From the NCBI GenBank assembly GCA_913045275.1, contig CAJWPG010000002.1, positions 1 to 64,000 of the forward strand: a stretch of 64,000 bases of DNA, read 5' to 3'. The translations under genes and the position numbers were made by a program. The first letter of the stretch is position 1; each line of letters begins with the position of its first letter. This document shows, in pieces, positions 9,760-22,333 of this stretch. The DNA is from an uncultured Pelagibacteraceae bacterium. Its GTDB lineage: Bacteria; Pseudomonadota; Alphaproteobacteria; Pelagibacterales; Pelagibacteraceae. Under the pieces are notes generated by a model. It was given only the letters and a program-made list of their open reading frames with translations, was not told the origin of the DNA and did not search any database.

Positions 9760-12700
9760 ATGAGTAAAGAATTATCAGATTTATTTAAAAACTCAGAAAT
9801 ATCAGAATCTCAAAATTTCAATAGTATAAAAATAACATTAGCTAGCCCCGAAAAAATTAAATCATGGACTTATGGAGAGATAAAAAAACCGGAAACAATA
9901 AATTATAGAACGTTTAGACCTGAAAAAGATGGTTTGTTTTGTGCTAGAATTTTTGGTCCAATTAAGGACTACGAATGTCTATGTGGTAAATATAAAAGAA
10001 TGAAATTTAGAGGAATTATTTGTGAAAAATGCGGTGTAGAAGTCACAAAATCTAACGTAAGAAGAGAAAGAATGGGCCACATAAATTTGGCCACACCTGT
10101 GGCACATATATGGTTTCTTAAATCTTTACCAAGTAGAATTTCGTTAGTATTAGACATGAAACTCAAAGACGTTGAGAGAGTTCTTTATTTTGAAAGTTTT
10201 ATAGTTATTGAGCCTGGGTTAACTGGACTTAATAAAAGTCAACTTCTAGGAGAAGAAGAACTAATCAAGTATCAAGATGAGTATGGCGAAGAATCTTTTA
10301 ATGCTGGTATAGGAGCAGAAGCAATCCTTGAAATTTTAAAATCAATAAATATAGAGGATGAAAGAAATATATTAATCAAGTCTATAAAAGAAACAAGATC
10401 AAAAGTTTCAGAAGAAAGGTCAATAAAAAGATTAAAATTAATTGAATCATTTATTGAAACTGGAAACAAACCTGAATGGATGATTTTAACTACAATTCCC
10501 GTAATACCTCCTGAATTAAGACCTCTTGTTCCTTTGGATGGTGGACGATTTGCTACATCTGATCTTAACGATTTATATAGAAGAGTAATAAATAGAAATA
10601 ATAGACTTAAACGATTAATAGATCTTAAAGCACCTGATATTATTGTTAGAAATGAAAAAAGAATGCTTCAAGAATCTGTTGATGCACTATTTGACAATGG
10701 ACGAAGAGGAAGAGTAATAACAGGTACAGGAAAAAGACCTCTTAAATCTCTTGCAGAAATGTTAAAAGGAAAGCAGGGAAGGTTTAGACAAAACTTATTG
10801 GGTAAACGAGTTGATTATTCAGGAAGATCAGTCATCGTTGTTGGGCCAGATCTTAAACTTCACGAATGTGGACTGCCAAAAAAAATGGCACTAGAGTTAT
10901 TTAAACCTTTTTTATATGCAAGATTAAACAAATTAGGCTTAGTATCTACAATAAAACAAGCAAAAAAACTTGTTGAGAAAGAAAAAAACGAAGTGTGGGA
11001 TGCATTAGAATTAATTGTTAGAGAACATCCGGTAATTCTAAATAGAGCACCTACATTACACAGATTAGGAGTCCAAGCATTTGAACCAAAATTGATTGAA
11101 GGTAATGCTATAGAATTACATCCATTAACATGCGCGGCATTTAATGCAGATTTTGATGGTGATCAAATGGCTGTTCACGTACCTTTAAGCTTAGAAGCTC
11201 AGTTAGAAGCAAGAGTGTTAATGATGTCTACAAATAATATTTTAAGTCCATCAAACGGAAAACCTATCATTGTACCAAGTCAGGATATGATTTTAGGTAT
11301 ATACTATTTATCTCATCCACCATATCAATCTGAAAAGGTTGACGGTTATTTTGTTAATACCTTAGAAATAGAACATGCTTTAGAGATAGGACAAGTAAAT
11401 GTACATTCAAGAATAGTTTCTAAATTTGAAACTATTGATGAAAACGGAAAAATTAAATTTGAAAAATATATTAGTACTGTTGGACGTTTTCTTCTTGCTA
11501 ATTTGTTGCCAAAAAATATAAACAATAAATTTTCTTTGGTTGATAGATTGTTGCCAAAAAAAATTGTATCAGAAATAATAGATCACGTATTTAGATTCTC
11601 AGGACAAAAAAATACTGTTATTTTTTGTGATAAACTTAAAGATCTTGGTTTTAAACATGCTTTTAAAGCTGGGATTTCATTTGGTAAAGACGATTTAGTT
11701 ATACCTGAAAATAAACAACAATTAATTGACGAAACAAAAAAATTAATTTCAGATTATGAAAATCAATATACTGAAGGATTAATTACAAGAGGCGAGAAAT
11801 ACAATAAAGTTATTGATGCTTGGTCAAAATGTACTGATAGAGTTGCTTCAGAAATGATGAAAGGAATTTCAGCTACTGAAATTTCAAACAATGGTTTAAA
11901 AATTAACTCTGTATTTATGATGGCCGATAGTGGAGCAAGAGGATCTGCCGCTCAAATGAAACAGCTTGCAGGAATGAGAGGACTTATTGCAAAACCATCT
12001 GGAGAAATTATAGAATCCCCAATTACATCGAATTTTAAAGAAGGATTAACTGCATTAGAGTATTTTAATTCAACACATGGAGCTAGAAAAGGTTTAGCAG
12101 ACACTGCTCTAAAAACTGCAAGTTCTGGATACTTAACTAGAAGATTATGCGATGTTGCTCAAGATTTAACTATCACAAAAGAAAAATGTGAAAAACCTGG
12201 ATTTATAAAACTATCTGAAATCCTAGAGGGAGGAAATATTATGGTCAGTCTCTCTGAAAGATCTCTTGGTAGAGTTACAGCTAAAAATCTTAAAAATCCA
12301 CTCACTGGTGAAATAATAATTAAAAAAGAAGAAATGATTGATGAAGCAGCTTGTGATAAAATAGATTCTGCAGGAGTGAAAACTATAAATGTTTATTCAG
12401 TAATGACATGTAGCTCTAAAATTGGAGTTTGCTCGAGATGTTATGGTAGAGATTTGTCGAGAGGAAAAATGGTACATGTTGGAGAAGCTATAGGAATGAT
12501 TTCAGCTCAATCAATAGGTGAACCAGGTACACAATTAACCATGAGAACCTTCCACGTTGGAGGTACCGCTTCAGTAAAACAAGAATCACAAATATTATCT
12601 AACTCTAAAGGAATAATAAAAATAACAAACACAAATTTACTAGAAGATTCAAAAAAGAATCTTATTGTAATGGGAAGAAATACTGAATTATCAATAGAAG

Positions 12701-13923
12701 ATGAAAATGATCTACAAGTAGCTTCTTACAAAATACCATATGGATCAAAATTATTCTTCCAAAATGGAGATAAAATTAAAAAAGGAACTAAAATTTGTGA
12801 TTGGGATCCTTACACAACTCCAGTTATAGCTGAAAAAGATGGTATAGCAAATTATGTAGACTTAATAGATGGAGTTTCATTAGCAGAAACAACTGATGAC
12901 GCAACAGGAATTTCAACAAAAGCAGTAGTTGATTGGAAAACTCAATCAAAAAACGCAGATTTAAAACCTAGAATAACATTAAGAGATGAAAAAGGAAAAA
13001 TAATCAAAAAAGCTGACGATAACGAAGCAAGATATTATTTAGTACCAGACTCAATATTGTCTGTTAAAGATGGACAAAAAATATCGGCTGGAGATGTAAT
13101 TGCTAGATTACCTAAAGAAACCACAAAAACAAAAGATATTACAGGTGGATTACCTAGAGTTGCTGAATTATTTGAAGCAAGAAAAGCAAAAGATAGCGCA
13201 ATTATTGCGGAGAATGATGGAAAGATATTATTTGGAAAAGAATTAAGAGGTAAGCAAAAAGTTACAATACAATCAGATAATGGTGAAACTTCTAATTATT
13301 TAATTCCTAAAGGAAAACATATAAATTTTAATGAAGGCGAAAAAATTAAAAAAGGAGAATATTTATTAGATGGTCAACCTTTGCCTCATGATATTTTAAG
13401 AATATTAGGTATAGAAGAATTGACTGATTATTTTGTAAATCAAGTACAAGATGTATACAGGTTACAAGGAGTAATTATTAATGATAAACATATAGAAGTA
13501 ATTTTAAGACAAATGCTTAAAAAAATTGAAGTTAAGGAATCCGGAGATAGCACTTTAATGCCCGGTGAGATTATTGATAGAATAAAATTTGAAGAAATTA
13601 ATGAAAAGCTAATAGCAGAAAATAAAAAAACAGCTTTAGGAGAAAGAGTTTTAATGGGAATTACAAAAGCGTCATTACAAACCGAATCATTTATATCAGC
13701 AGCATCATTTCAAGAAACTACCAGAGTGTTAACTGATGCGGCTATAAAGGGAAAAACAGATAAACTTATTGGATTGAAAGAAAATGTTATAGTAGGAAGA
13801 TTAGTTCCTGCTGGCACAGGCTCAATTAAAAATTTATGGAATAAAAAAGCCTTAGAAGACGACAAAAAATTCCTATCTGAGCAAGAAAAAATAGAACCCT
13901 CAGAATCTCAGTTAAATCAATAA
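9760..13923 (+). CDS. rpoC: DNA-directed RNA polymerase subunit beta'
   Basis: 1387 aa; [16 protein letters not shown]; zinc-binding [22 protein letters not shown]. Confidence 0.99.
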   Translation: MSKELSDLFKNSEISESQNFNSIKITLASPEKIKSWTYGEIKKPETINYRTFRPEKDGLFCARIFGPIKDYECLCGKYKRMKFRGIICEKCGVEVTKSNVRRERMGHINLATPVAHIWFLKSLPSRISLVLDMKLKDVERVLYFESFIVIEPGLTGLNKSQLLGEEELIKYQDEYGEESFNAGIGAEAILEILKSINIEDERNILIKSIKETRSKVSEERSIKRLKLIESFIETGNKPEWMILTTIPVIPPELRPLVPLDGGRFATSDLNDLYRRVINRNNRLKRLIDLKAPDIIVRNEKRMLQESVDALFDNGRRGRVITGTGKRPLKSLAEMLKGKQGRFRQNLLGKRVDYSGRSVIVVGPDLKLHECGLPKKMALELFKPFLYARLNKLGLVSTIKQAKKLVEKEKNEVWDALELIVREHPVILNRAPTLHRLGVQAFEPKLIEGNAIELHPLTCAAFNADFDGDQMAVHVPLSLEAQLEARVLMMSTNNILSPSNGKPIIVPSQDMILGIYYLSHPPYQSEKVDGYFVNTLEIEHALEIGQVNVHSRIVSKFETIDENGKIKFEKYISTVGRFLLANLLPKNINNKFSLVDRLLPKKIVSEIIDHVFRFSGQKNTVIFCDKLKDLGFKHAFKAGISFGKDDLVIPENKQQLIDETKKLISDYENQYTEGLITRGEKYNKVIDAWSKCTDRVASEMMKGISATEISNNGLKINSVFMMADSGARGSAAQMKQLAGMRGLIAKPSGEIIESPITSNFKEGLTALEYFNSTHGARKGLADTALKTASSGYLTRRLCDVAQDLTITKEKCEKPGFIKLSEILEGGNIMVSLSERSLGRVTAKNLKNPLTGEIIIKKEEMIDEAACDKIDSAGVKTINVYSVMTCSSKIGVCSRCYGRDLSRGKMVHVGEAIGMISAQSIGEPGTQLTMRTFHVGGTASVKQESQILSNSKGIIKITNTNLLEDSKKNLIVMGRNTELSIEDENDLQVASYKIPYGSKLFFQNGDKIKKGTKICDWDPYTTPVIAEKDGIANYVDLIDGVSLAETTDDATGISTKAVVDWKTQSKNADLKPRITLRDEKGKIIKKADDNEARYYLVPDSILSVKDGQKISAGDVIARLPKETTKTKDITGGLPRVAELFEARKAKDSAIIAENDGKILFGKELRGKQKVTIQSDNGETSNYLIPKGKHINFNEGEKIKKGEYLLDGQPLPHDILRILGIEELTDYFVNQVQDVYRLQGVIINDKHIEVILRQMLKKIEVKESGDSTLMPGEIIDRIKFEEINEKLIAENKKTALGERVLMGITKASLQTESFISAASFQETTRVLTDAAIKGKTDKLIGLKENVIVGRLVPAGTGSIKNLWNKKALEDDKKFLSEQEKIEPSESQLNQ

Positions 13924-13952
13924 TAATAGTTGATATTTATATCTCTTTTAAT

Positions 13953-13980
13953 TTGACAAATATAATTTCTATTGTAATTT
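13953..13980 (+). promoter_or_regulatory. Candidate promoter upstream of rpsL (TTGACA-N16-TAATTT)
   Basis: Perfect -35 consensus, weak -10; lies in the largest gap of the ribosomal block. Confidence 0.4.
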
Positions 13981-14002
13981 GGCGATGTTTTTGGTTGGAA
14001 TG

Positions 14003-14050
14003 TAGTGACATGATCACTAAACACTGCCACAAATAACCTGTCAGTTATTT
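14003..14050 (+). promoter_or_regulatory. Putative rpsL leader with two tandem inverted repeats
   Basis: TAGTGA-CATGA-TCACTA (14003-14019) and AAATAAC-CTGTCA-GTTATTT (14031-14050). Confidence 0.5.
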
Positions 14051-14081
14051 CATCAAAAATTAAAATTGTAACAAAAAATTT

Positions 14082-14450
14082 ATGCCAACAATTAATCAGT
14101 TGATAAGAAAAAGTAGAACAAAGCCATTAGCTAGGAATAAAGTTCCAGCACTACAAAAACAACCTCTTAAGAGGGGAGTTTGTGTAAAAGTTTATACAAC
14201 TACTCCTAAAAAACCAAACTCTGCGTTAAGAAAAGTTGCAAGAGTCAGGTTGTCAAATGGTTTTGAAGTTACAGCTTATATTCCTGGTGAAGGACATAAT
14301 TTACAAGAACATTCAGTTGTATTAATTAGAGGTGGAAGGGTAAAAGATTTACCTGGAGTAAGATATCATATACTTAGGGGCAATTTAGATACTCAAGGTG
14401 TGGCAAATAGAAAAAAAAGAAGATCTCTTTACGGAACAAAAAAAAGGTAA
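14082..14450 (+). CDS. rpsL: 30S ribosomal protein S12
   Basis: [47 protein letters not shown]. Confidence 0.99.
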   Translation: MPTINQLIRKSRTKPLARNKVPALQKQPLKRGVCVKVYTTTPKKPNSALRKVARVRLSNGFEVTAYIPGEGHNLQEHSVVLIRGGRVKDLPGVRYHILRGNLDTQGVANRKKRRSLYGTKKR

Positions 14451-14457
14451 ATGGTAA

Positions 14458-14928
14458 ATGTCTAGAAAAAGAAGAGCTCCAAAAAAAATTCCAGTTATAG
14501 ATCACAAATATAAATCTGTGATTATTCCAAAGTTAATAAATTCAATTATGTATGATGGAAAAAAAATAACAGCAGAAAAAATTGTTTATGAGGCAATAAA
14601 TAAAATCAAAACAAAATCAAAAGAAGAACCTATAACAATTTTTAATGATGCATTTAATAATGTAAGACCAACTGTTGAGGTAAGATCAAGAAGAGTAGGA
14701 GGAGCAACTTATCAAGTACCTGTTGAAGTTAAATCAAAAAGATCTCAAGCATTGGCATTAAGATGGATAGTGGAAGCTTCCAGGAAAAGAAAAGATAAAA
14801 AAATGTCAGATAAGCTTTTTAATGAAATTTATGATGCTTATCAAAATAAAGGATCTGCTATTAAAAAAAAAGAAGACACTCATAAAATGGCAGAATCAAA
14901 CAAAGCTTTTGCGCATTTTAGATGGTAA
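14458..14928 (+). CDS. rpsG: 30S ribosomal protein S7
   Basis: RSRRVGGATYQVPVEV; ALRWIVEASR. Confidence 0.98.
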   Translation: MSRKRRAPKKIPVIDHKYKSVIIPKLINSIMYDGKKITAEKIVYEAINKIKTKSKEEPITIFNDAFNNVRPTVEVRSRRVGGATYQVPVEVKSKRSQALALRWIVEASRKRKDKKMSDKLFNEIYDAYQNKGSAIKKKEDTHKMAESNKAFAHFRW

Positions 14929-14934
14929 ATCATT

Positions 14935-17010
14935 ATGGCTAGATCACATACACTAGATAAATATAGAAACATTGGAATTATGGCACATATAGATGCAGGA
15001 AAAACTACTACTACGGAAAGAATTTTATATTACACAGGAAAAAGCCATAAGATAGGTGAAGTTCATGATGGCGCAGCAACGATGGATTGGATGGAACAAG
15101 AACAGGAAAGAGGAATAACTATTACATCGGCTGCCACAACATGTTTTTGGAATGAACATAGAATTAACATAATTGATACGCCTGGTCATGTTGATTTCAC
15201 TATTGAAGTTGAAAGATCTTTAAAAGTTCTAGATGGTGCTGTAGCAGTTTTTGATGGAGTTGCTGGTGTTGAGCCACAATCCGAAACAGTTTGGAGGCAA
15301 GCTGACAAATATAAAGTTCCAAGAATTTGTTTTGTAAATAAATTAGACAGAACTGGCGCAGATTTTTTTATGTGTGTTGATATGATAAAAGATCGACTTG
15401 GAGCAAAACCTTTGGTAATGCAATTACCAGTTGGTATAGAAGCTTCATTACAAGGCATTGTTGATCTTGTTAAAATGAAAGCGATTATATGGAAAGACGA
15501 AACTCTTGGTGCAGAATTTGAGATTAAAGATATTCCAGAAAATTTAAAAGAGAACGCAAAAAAATACAGGAAAGAATTAGTAGAAACAGCTGTAGAACAA
15601 GATGAAAAATTAATGGAAAATTACCTTAACGGTAAAGAGATTAAAGAAGAAGATTTAATTAAATGTATAAGAAAAGGATGTTTAAATTTTGATTTTGTTC
15701 CAGTATTAACTGGTTCTGCTTTTAAAAATAAAGGTGTACAACCACTTCTTGATGCTGTTGTAGATTATTTACCAAGTCCTATAGATATTAATTCTATTAA
15801 AGGAACCAAACCTAACTCTAAGGATGAAATAGAAAGAAAATTTGAAGATAAAGAACCTTTTTCAGCTCTAGCATTTAAAGTAGCTACAGATCCTTTTGTA
15901 GGAACTTTAACTTTTATAAGAATATATTCAGGAACCTTAAAAGCAGCTACCGGCATATATAATACTACTAGAGACAAAGAAGAAAGAGTTGGCAGAATGT
16001 TACTAATGCATGCCAATTCTAGAGAAGATGTTAAAGAGGCAAATACAGGAGATATAGTAGCTTTGGCAGGTCTTAAATATACAATAACAGGACATACACT
16101 ATCTGAAGAAGATAATCCTATTATACTTGAACCGATGGATTTTCCAGATCCAGTAATTGAAATTGCGGTTGAGCCCAAAACAAAAGCAGATCAAGAAAAA
16201 ATGGGAGAAGCCTTAGGTAGACTGGCTAAAGAAGACCCTTCGTTTAGAGTTACTTCCGATGAAGAATCAGGTCAAACAATTATAAAAGGTATGGGAGAAC
16301 TTCATCTAGATATAATAGTTGATAGAATGAAAAGAGAATTTAAAGTTGAAGCAAATGTAGGAGCTCCACAAGTGGCTTACAGAGAGACCATACTAAACTC
16401 TGCTGAATTTGATTATACACATAAGAAACAAAGTGGCGGAGCAGGGCAATTTGCTAGAGTTAAATTAACTGTTGAACCTTTAGAACCAGGTAAAGGAAGA
16501 GAAATAGAAAGTAAAATAAAAGGTGGAGCCATACCAAAAGAATTTATTCCTGGAGTAGAAAAAGGAGTTGAAACTGTGGCTGACAGTGGAATACTAGCGG
16601 GCTTTCCACTAATTGATTACAAAGTTACAATATTAGATGGTTTACATCATGATGTTGACTCTAGTGTGCTTGCATTTGAACTTGCCTCAAGACAATGTTT
16701 TAAAGAAGCATGTACAAGAGGAACTTTAAAATTACTTGAACCAATAATGAGAGTTGAAGTTGTAACACCAGAAGATTACATGGGTGACGTTATTGGAGAT
16801 TTAAATAGCAGAAGAGGACAGATTAATACACAAGAACAACGTGGCAATGCTACCGTTATTACAGCAATGGTACCATTAGCTAATATGTTTGGTTATATTA
16901 ATAGTTTAAGATCAATGTCACAAGGAAGAGCACAATACTCAATGTTTTTTGATCATTATGATAAAGTTCCACAAAATGTACAGGACGAAGTAACTAAAAA
17001 AACAGGTTAA
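14935..17010 (+). CDS. fusA: Elongation factor G
   Basis: [29 protein letters not shown]; 691 aa. Confidence 0.99.
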   Translation: MARSHTLDKYRNIGIMAHIDAGKTTTTERILYYTGKSHKIGEVHDGAATMDWMEQEQERGITITSAATTCFWNEHRINIIDTPGHVDFTIEVERSLKVLDGAVAVFDGVAGVEPQSETVWRQADKYKVPRICFVNKLDRTGADFFMCVDMIKDRLGAKPLVMQLPVGIEASLQGIVDLVKMKAIIWKDETLGAEFEIKDIPENLKENAKKYRKELVETAVEQDEKLMENYLNGKEIKEEDLIKCIRKGCLNFDFVPVLTGSAFKNKGVQPLLDAVVDYLPSPIDINSIKGTKPNSKDEIERKFEDKEPFSALAFKVATDPFVGTLTFIRIYSGTLKAATGIYNTTRDKEERVGRMLLMHANSREDVKEANTGDIVALAGLKYTITGHTLSEEDNPIILEPMDFPDPVIEIAVEPKTKADQEKMGEALGRLAKEDPSFRVTSDEESGQTIIKGMGELHLDIIVDRMKREFKVEANVGAPQVAYRETILNSAEFDYTHKKQSGGAGQFARVKLTVEPLEPGKGREIESKIKGGAIPKEFIPGVEKGVETVADSGILAGFPLIDYKVTILDGLHHDVDSSVLAFELASRQCFKEACTRGTLKLLEPIMRVEVVTPEDYMGDVIGDLNSRRGQINTQEQRGNATVITAMVPLANMFGYINSLRSMSQGRAQYSMFFDHYDKVPQNVQDEVTKKTG

Positions 17011-17012
17011 AA

Positions 17013-17321
17013 ATGGAAAAGCAAAATATAAGAATAAAACTTAGAGCTTACGATAACAAAGTTCTTGATCAATCCACTGAAGAAATAGTAAACACAGTAA
17101 AAAGAACAGGCGCAGATATAAAAGGACCTATTCCTCTACCTACAAAAATAGAAAAATATACGGTTTTAAGATCCCCACACATTGATAAAAAAAGTAGAGA
17201 ACAATTCGAAACAAGAACCCACAAAAGATTGATTGACATTATAGAACCAACTCCAGCTACTGTAGAGGCGCTTATGAAGTTAGACTTAGCATCAGGTGTT
17301 GATGTGGAGATTAAAATTTAA
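17013..17321 (+). CDS. rpsJ: 30S ribosomal protein S10
   Basis: [17 protein letters not shown]10 family. Confidence 0.98.
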   Translation: MEKQNIRIKLRAYDNKVLDQSTEEIVNTVKRTGADIKGPIPLPTKIEKYTVLRSPHIDKKSREQFETRTHKRLIDIIEPTPATVEALMKLDLASGVDVEIKI

Positions 17322-18031
17322 TGTCAGAAATAGCGCTAATAGGTAAAAAAATTGGAATGTCACGAGAATTTTATAAAACAGGACAATCAGTTCCAGTAAC
17401 TATATTAAAAATGGAAACTGGAAGAATTATACAAGTAATTGACAAGAATAAAAGGGGTTACAAAGCTGTACAAGTAGGTTTTGGTAAAATTAAGAGTTCA
17501 AAATTAAAAAAATCAATGAAAGGATATTTTACAAAAAAAAACACAGAGCCAAAAAAAATATTAAAAGAATTTAAAGTAAATAATATTGAAGATTACAAAG
17601 AAGGTAATGAAATAGGTATAGAAATTTTAAAAGAAGTAAAATATGTAGATGTAAAATCTAAAACGATAGGCAAGGGCTTCGCAGGAGTTATGAAAAGACA
17701 CAATTTTGCTGGATTAAGGGCTTCACATGGAGTTTCAATTTCTCATAGAGCACATGGCTCAACAGGTCAAAACCAAGATCCTGGAAAAGTATTTAAAGGA
17801 AAAAAAATGGCCGGACATATGGGAGATAAATTTAGAACCATTCAAAATATAGAAATTATAAAAACAGATGCGATAAATAACCTAATATATTTAAAAGGAT
17901 CAATTCCTGGATCAAAAAATTCAGATGTCATAATAAAAAAAGCTGTAAAAAATATAAGAAAATTAACAATGAGTGAGAAAATTGAAATTTTAGAAAAACA
18001 AAAAAAAACTACAGATAAAAAGAAAAAATAA
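17321..18031 (+). CDS. rplC: 50S ribosomal protein L3
   Basis: IGKKIGMSREF; GLRASHGVSISHRAHGSTGQNQDPGKVFKGKKMAGHMG. Confidence 0.98.
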   Translation: MSEIALIGKKIGMSREFYKTGQSVPVTILKMETGRIIQVIDKNKRGYKAVQVGFGKIKSSKLKKSMKGYFTKKNTEPKKILKEFKVNNIEDYKEGNEIGIEILKEVKYVDVKSKTIGKGFAGVMKRHNFAGLRASHGVSISHRAHGSTGQNQDPGKVFKGKKMAGHMGDKFRTIQNIEIIKTDAINNLIYLKGSIPGSKNSDVIIKKAVKNIRKLTMSEKIEILEKQKKTTDKKKK

Positions 18032-18655
18032 ATGAAAATAGATAAAATAAATATTGATGGTAAAAAAAACCCAATTGAAGTTTTAGATAAAATCTTTTCA
18101 GCCAAAATCAACAGACAACTTGTTAGCAATGTACTTTACAAAACAAATGCTAATTTTAAAGGTAGAAAAGCAAAAACCAAACAACAAAATGAAATAAAAG
18201 GTTCGACATCAAAAATATATGCACAAAAAGGGACGGGGAATGCTCGCCATGCTAGCAGAAAAGCTCCAATTTTTGTAGGTGGAGGTGTTGCTCATGGTCC
18301 CAAAGGAGAATCAAAATACAAAAAAAGAAAACTAAACAAAAGTGAAAAAAAATTAAGCATTGTTTCAATGATAACTAAAAAACATAAAGAAAGTAATTTA
18401 ATAATTTTTGATGATTTTGAAAAAAAAATATTAAAAACGAAAGAAATGAATAAAATTTTAATTAAATTTGAAGCTACAAACTCTATAATAATTATAGATA
18501 ATAAATCCATGGATAAGATTCATAAATCAATCAAAAACTTACCAAATGTAAAAATTACTGATACAAATCATTTTAGTTGTTATGATTTAGCAAAATATAA
18601 GAAAGTAATTTTTACAGAAACATCAGTTAAAGAATTAGAAAAGAGATACTCATGA
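18032..18655 (+). CDS. rplD: 50S ribosomal protein L4
   Basis: QKGTGNARHASRKAPIFVGGGVAHGPK. Confidence 0.96.
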   Translation: MKIDKINIDGKKNPIEVLDKIFSAKINRQLVSNVLYKTNANFKGRKAKTKQQNEIKGSTSKIYAQKGTGNARHASRKAPIFVGGGVAHGPKGESKYKKRKLNKSEKKLSIVSMITKKHKESNLIIFDDFEKKILKTKEMNKILIKFEATNSIIIIDNKSMDKIHKSIKNLPNVKITDTNHFSCYDLAKYKKVIFTETSVKELEKRYS

Positions 18656-18948
18656 TGAACAAAATTCATTTATACGATAAAATAATTTCTCCAATAGTAA
18701 CTGAAAAATCTACAAATTTATCAGAACTAAATAAAATTGTTTTTAAAGTTCCATTAAAGGCAAATAAAAAAAACCTTAAAACAAGTATAGAAAAGATTTT
18801 TAAAGTGAGTGTAACCAAAGTTAATATAGTTAATAAAAAAAATAGAATTAAAACAACTCGGGGAAAAAAAATTAAAATTAAAGGTTATAAGAAAGCAATT
18901 ATAACTTTAAAAAAAGGTCAAAATATTGATCTTACAACAGGTATTTAA
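18652..18948 (+). CDS. rplW: 50S ribosomal protein L23
   Basis: IISPIVTEKSTNLSE; operon position. Confidence 0.95.
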   Translation: MMNKIHLYDKIISPIVTEKSTNLSELNKIVFKVPLKANKKNLKTSIEKIFKVSVTKVNIVNKKNRIKTTRGKKIKIKGYKKAIITLKKGQNIDLTTGI

Positions 18949-18951
18949 ATT

Positions 18952-19785
18952 ATGTCATTGAAAACATTTAAGCCATATACAAAAACAACTAGAGGAACTG
19001 TGCTAACAAGTAGAGAAGGACTTTGGAAAGGTAGTCCTCATAAACCATTAACATCAGCAAACAACTCTTCTAAAGGCAGAAACAATTATGGAAGAATCAC
19101 ATCAAGAAATCATGGAGGCGGTCATAAACACAAATATAGACATGTTGATTTTTATAGAAAAAAATTAAATTTACCTGCAGAAGTTGAAAGAATTGAATAT
19201 GATCCAAACAGATCATGTCACATAATGCTTGTAAAATTCGAAGATGGAGAAAAATTTTATTATTTAGCTCCACAAGGAGTTAAAGTCGGTGAAATAATTC
19301 AAAATGGACCAAATTCAGAAATTAAAGTAGGAAATTGCCTGCCATTACGTGATATCCCAGTTGGAATTGATATTCATAATGTAGAATTGAATCCTGGTGG
19401 AGGTGGCAAAATTGCAAGATCAGCCGGAACTTCAGTTACTATATCAGGAATAGATGGAAATTATTCAATTATTAAAATGACATCAGGTGAAGTTAGAAAA
19501 ATTGATTCGAGATCTTTAGCTACTGTGGGAGTTTTATCTAATCCCGATAAAAAAAATATTAAAATTGGTAAAGCAGGAAGATCTAGGTGGCTTGGCAGAA
19601 GACCTCACACAAGAGGAGTAGTAAAAAATCCAGTAGATCACCCACACGGCGGTGGAGAAGGTAAATCTGCAGGAGGTAGACATCCCGTATCACCAACAGG
19701 CCAGTCTGCTAAAGGATTAAAAACAAGAGATAATAAAAGAACAGATAAATATATAATAAGAAGAAGAAAGAAAAAAAGAGTGTAA
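18952..19785 (+). CDS. rplB: 50S ribosomal protein L2
   Basis: GRNNYGRITSRNHGGGHKHKYR; NPVDHPHGGGEGKSAGGRHPVSP. Confidence 0.99.
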   Translation: MSLKTFKPYTKTTRGTVLTSREGLWKGSPHKPLTSANNSSKGRNNYGRITSRNHGGGHKHKYRHVDFYRKKLNLPAEVERIEYDPNRSCHIMLVKFEDGEKFYYLAPQGVKVGEIIQNGPNSEIKVGNCLPLRDIPVGIDIHNVELNPGGGGKIARSAGTSVTISGIDGNYSIIKMTSGEVRKIDSRSLATVGVLSNPDKKNIKIGKAGRSRWLGRRPHTRGVVKNPVDHPHGGGEGKSAGGRHPVSPTGQSAKGLKTRDNKRTDKYIIRRRKKKRV

Positions 19786-19788
19786 AAT

Positions 19789-20097
19789 ATGGCTAGATCA
19801 GTATGGAAAGGACCTTTTGTAGAAGAAAGCTTAATAAAAAAGGTTGAAAAAATTAAAAATAATCCAAATAGGAAGCCTATAAAAACATGGTCAAGAAAAT
19901 CAACAATTATTCCAGATTTTGTAGGTTTTAGTTTTTTAATTTATAATGGAAAAAAATTCATACCAATAACAGTTTCAGAAGATATGGTAGGACATAAATT
20001 TGGTGAATTTTCACCAACTAGACAATTTTTTGGACATACACCAGCAGATAAAAAAGCAAAACTAGAAACTGGAGCAAAAGGAAATGTTAAAAAATAA
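19789..20097 (+). CDS. rpsS: 30S ribosomal protein S19
   Basis: [26 protein letters not shown]. Confidence 0.98.
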   Translation: MARSVWKGPFVEESLIKKVEKIKNNPNRKPIKTWSRKSTIIPDFVGFSFLIYNGKKFIPITVSEDMVGHKFGEFSPTRQFFGHTPADKKAKLETGAKGNVKK

Positions 20098-20099
20098 AA

Positions 20100-20495
20100 A
20101 TGAACAATAGAAAAAAAGTAAGCGATACAAAGATAGTTAAATCTGTAAACAAAAATGTTAGATCTAGTACTAGAAAACTTAAACCTATATTGAAATCAAT
20201 TGTCGGGAAAAAAGTAGATTTAGCAATTAGAGATTTGTCTTTTTCAGATAAAAGAATTTCAAAAGATGTAAAAAAAACAATTTCATCAGCCATTGCTAAT
20301 GCAGAAAATAATTATCAATATGACATAGACAAATTAATAGTTAAAGAAGCTTACTGTGGAAAACAAGTAGTTATGAAAAGATTTAGACCAAGAGCCAAAG
20401 GAAGAGCTGCTCCAATTATAAAACCTTATTCTAATTTAACTATAATACTTACTGAAAAAACAAAACAAAAGGAAAGCCATGGGACAAAAAGTTAA
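20100..20495 (+). CDS. rplV: 50S ribosomal protein L22
   Basis: AIANAENNY…[17 protein letters not shown]…LTIILTE. Confidence 0.95.
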   Translation: MNNRKKVSDTKIVKSVNKNVRSSTRKLKPILKSIVGKKVDLAIRDLSFSDKRISKDVKKTISSAIANAENNYQYDIDKLIVKEAYCGKQVVMKRFRPRAKGRAAPIIKPYSNLTIILTEKTKQKESHGTKS

Positions 20496-21138
20496 TCCAG
20501 TAGGTTTAAGATTAGGAATTAATAGAGGGTGGGATTCCATATGGTATGCAAAGAAAAAAGATTTTGGAGATAACCTAATAGAAGATTACAAAATTAGAGA
20601 ATTTATCAAGAAAAACGTAATTAATTCGGGAGTTTCTAAAGTTATGATTGAAAGAACAGTTAAAAAATGTTTTGTAACAATTTATACTTCTAGACCAGGA
20701 TTTGTCATAGGAAAAAAGGGAAGTGATATAGAAAAAATAAAAGGAAAACTTTCCAATTTAACATCTAATGAAGTAGTTTTAAATATAAAAGAAGTAAAAA
20801 AACCAGAAACAAATAGTTATCTAGTTGCTGAAAACATAGCACAACAGTTGGTTAAAAGAATTTCTTATAGAAGAGCAATGAAAAGGGCAATGCAATCTGC
20901 TTTAAGATTAGGGGCTAAAGGAATTAAAGTTTCAATAAGCGGAAGATTGGGTGGAAATGAGATTGCTAGAACAGAGTGGTTAAGAGAGGGGAGCATTCCT
21001 TCTCATACATTGAGAGCAGATATAGATTACGCTGAAGCTGAAGCATTAACAACATATGGTATAATTGGAATTAAAGTATGGATCTATAAAGGAGATGTTT
21101 TTGTAAGAGAATTTAATCAAGAAAGAAATAAAAAATAA
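20479..21138 (+). CDS. rpsC: 30S ribosomal protein S3
   Basis: [21 protein letters not shown] domain; [13 protein letters not shown]. Confidence 0.98.
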   Translation: MGQKVNPVGLRLGINRGWDSIWYAKKKDFGDNLIEDYKIREFIKKNVINSGVSKVMIERTVKKCFVTIYTSRPGFVIGKKGSDIEKIKGKLSNLTSNEVVLNIKEVKKPETNSYLVAENIAQQLVKRISYRRAMKRAMQSALRLGAKGIKVSISGRLGGNEIARTEWLREGSIPSHTLRADIDYAEAEALTTYGIIGIKVWIYKGDVFVREFNQERNKK

Positions 21139-21140
21139 TC

Positions 21141-21548
21141 ATGTTACAACCAACAAGAACCAAATTTAGAAAAGCGCACAAAGGAAGAATTCATGGCCAC
21201 GCATCAAGATGCAACAACATGAATTACGGTACTTATGGATTAAAAGCAATTCAACCAGAAAGAATAATTTCAAGACAAATAGAAGCGGCCAGGGTTGCTT
21301 TGACAAGACATATGAAAAGGCAAGGAAAAGTATGGACAAGAATGTTTCCTAATATACCAGTTTCAAAAAAACCTACAGAAGTCAGAATGGGCAAAGGAAA
21401 AGGTTCCCCAGAATTTTGGGCATGTAGAGTTAAACCCGGAAGAATTTTATTTGAAATAGACGGCGTTCCAGAACAAACAGCCAAAGTAGCTTTATATAAA
21501 GCATCAGCGAAATTACCAATTAAATGCAAATTTATAAAAAGAATATAA
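21141..21548 (+). CDS. rplP: 50S ribosomal protein L16
   Basis: [34 protein letters not shown]. Confidence 0.98.
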   Translation: MLQPTRTKFRKAHKGRIHGHASRCNNMNYGTYGLKAIQPERIISRQIEAARVALTRHMKRQGKVWTRMFPNIPVSKKPTEVRMGKGKGSPEFWACRVKPGRILFEIDGVPEQTAKVALYKASAKLPIKCKFIKRI

Positions 21549-21550
21549 AA

Positions 21551-21739
21551 ATGAAAAAAAAAGAAATTAATAAACTAACAAAAGAACAATCAGTTAAAGA
21601 ATTTGAAAAATTAAAAAAAGACCTATTTAATATTAGGTTTCAAAAAACTAATGGTCAAGTTAAAAATCCCTCTAAAATAAATGAAACGAAACGTAATATA
21701 GCTAGATTAAAAACGTTAATGGAGAGAAAAAATGCCTAA
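21551..21739 (+). CDS. rpmC: 50S ribosomal protein L29
   Basis: MKKKEINKLTKEQSVKEFEKLKKDLFNIRFQ; start moved from 21524 to the ATG at 21551, which avoids the overlap with rplP. Confidence 0.9.
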   Translation: MKKKEINKLTKEQSVKEFEKLKKDLFNIRFQKTNGQVKNPSKINETKRNIARLKTLMERKNA

Positions 21740-21968
21740 AAAAATATTAAAAGGAATCGTGGTAAGCAATAATCCTGACAAAACTATTACTGTCGAGGTT
21801 GAGAGAAAATACCAACACCCTTTATTAAAAAAGGTAATAAAGGCGAAAAAAAAATATAATGCTCATGATGATAATAATAAATTTAAAAATGGTGATAAAG
21901 TTTCAATTAGGGAATGTAAACCATATTCAAAATCTAAAAAATTTGAAGTAATTGGGGATATTAAATGA
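21732..21968 (+). CDS. rpsQ: 30S ribosomal protein S17
   Basis: [41 protein letters not shown]. Confidence 0.97.
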   Translation: MPKKILKGIVVSNNPDKTITVEVERKYQHPLLKKVIKAKKKYNAHDDNNKFKNGDKVSIRECKPYSKSKKFEVIGDIK

Positions 21969-22333
21969 TTCAAGTACAAACCGAATTATTTGTTGCTGAC
22001 AATAGTGGAGCAAAAAAAATTGAATGCATTAAAGTTCTTGGTGGTTCTAAAAGGAGATATGCTAGCATTGGTGATACTATAGTAGTTGCTATAAAAGAGG
22101 CAATACCTAAAGGTAAGGTCAAAAAGGGAACTGTACATAAGGCAGTAGTAGTTAGAGTTAAGAAAGGAATACATAGAAACGATGGTTCAAAAGTAAGATT
22201 TGATAATAATGCAGCCGTATTAACAGATGATAAAGGAGAACCTATTGGAACTAGAATATTTGGACCGGTAACAAGAGAATTAAGAAACAAAGGACAAATG
22301 AAAATTATTTCATTAGCACCTGAGGTATTGTAA
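21965..22333 (+). CDS. rplN: 50S ribosomal protein L14
   Basis: [33 protein letters not shown]. Confidence 0.98.
   Translation: MIQVQTELFVADNSGAKKIECIKVLGGSKRRYASIGDTIVVAIKEAIPKGKVKKGTVHKAVVVRVKKGIHRNDGSKVRFDNNAAVLTDDKGEPIGTRIFGPVTRELRNKGQMKIISLAPEVL

Noticed and set aside
15765-16178. 137-aa ORF antisense to fusA
   Set aside because: Antisense shadow of a highly conserved gene; no recognisable domain.
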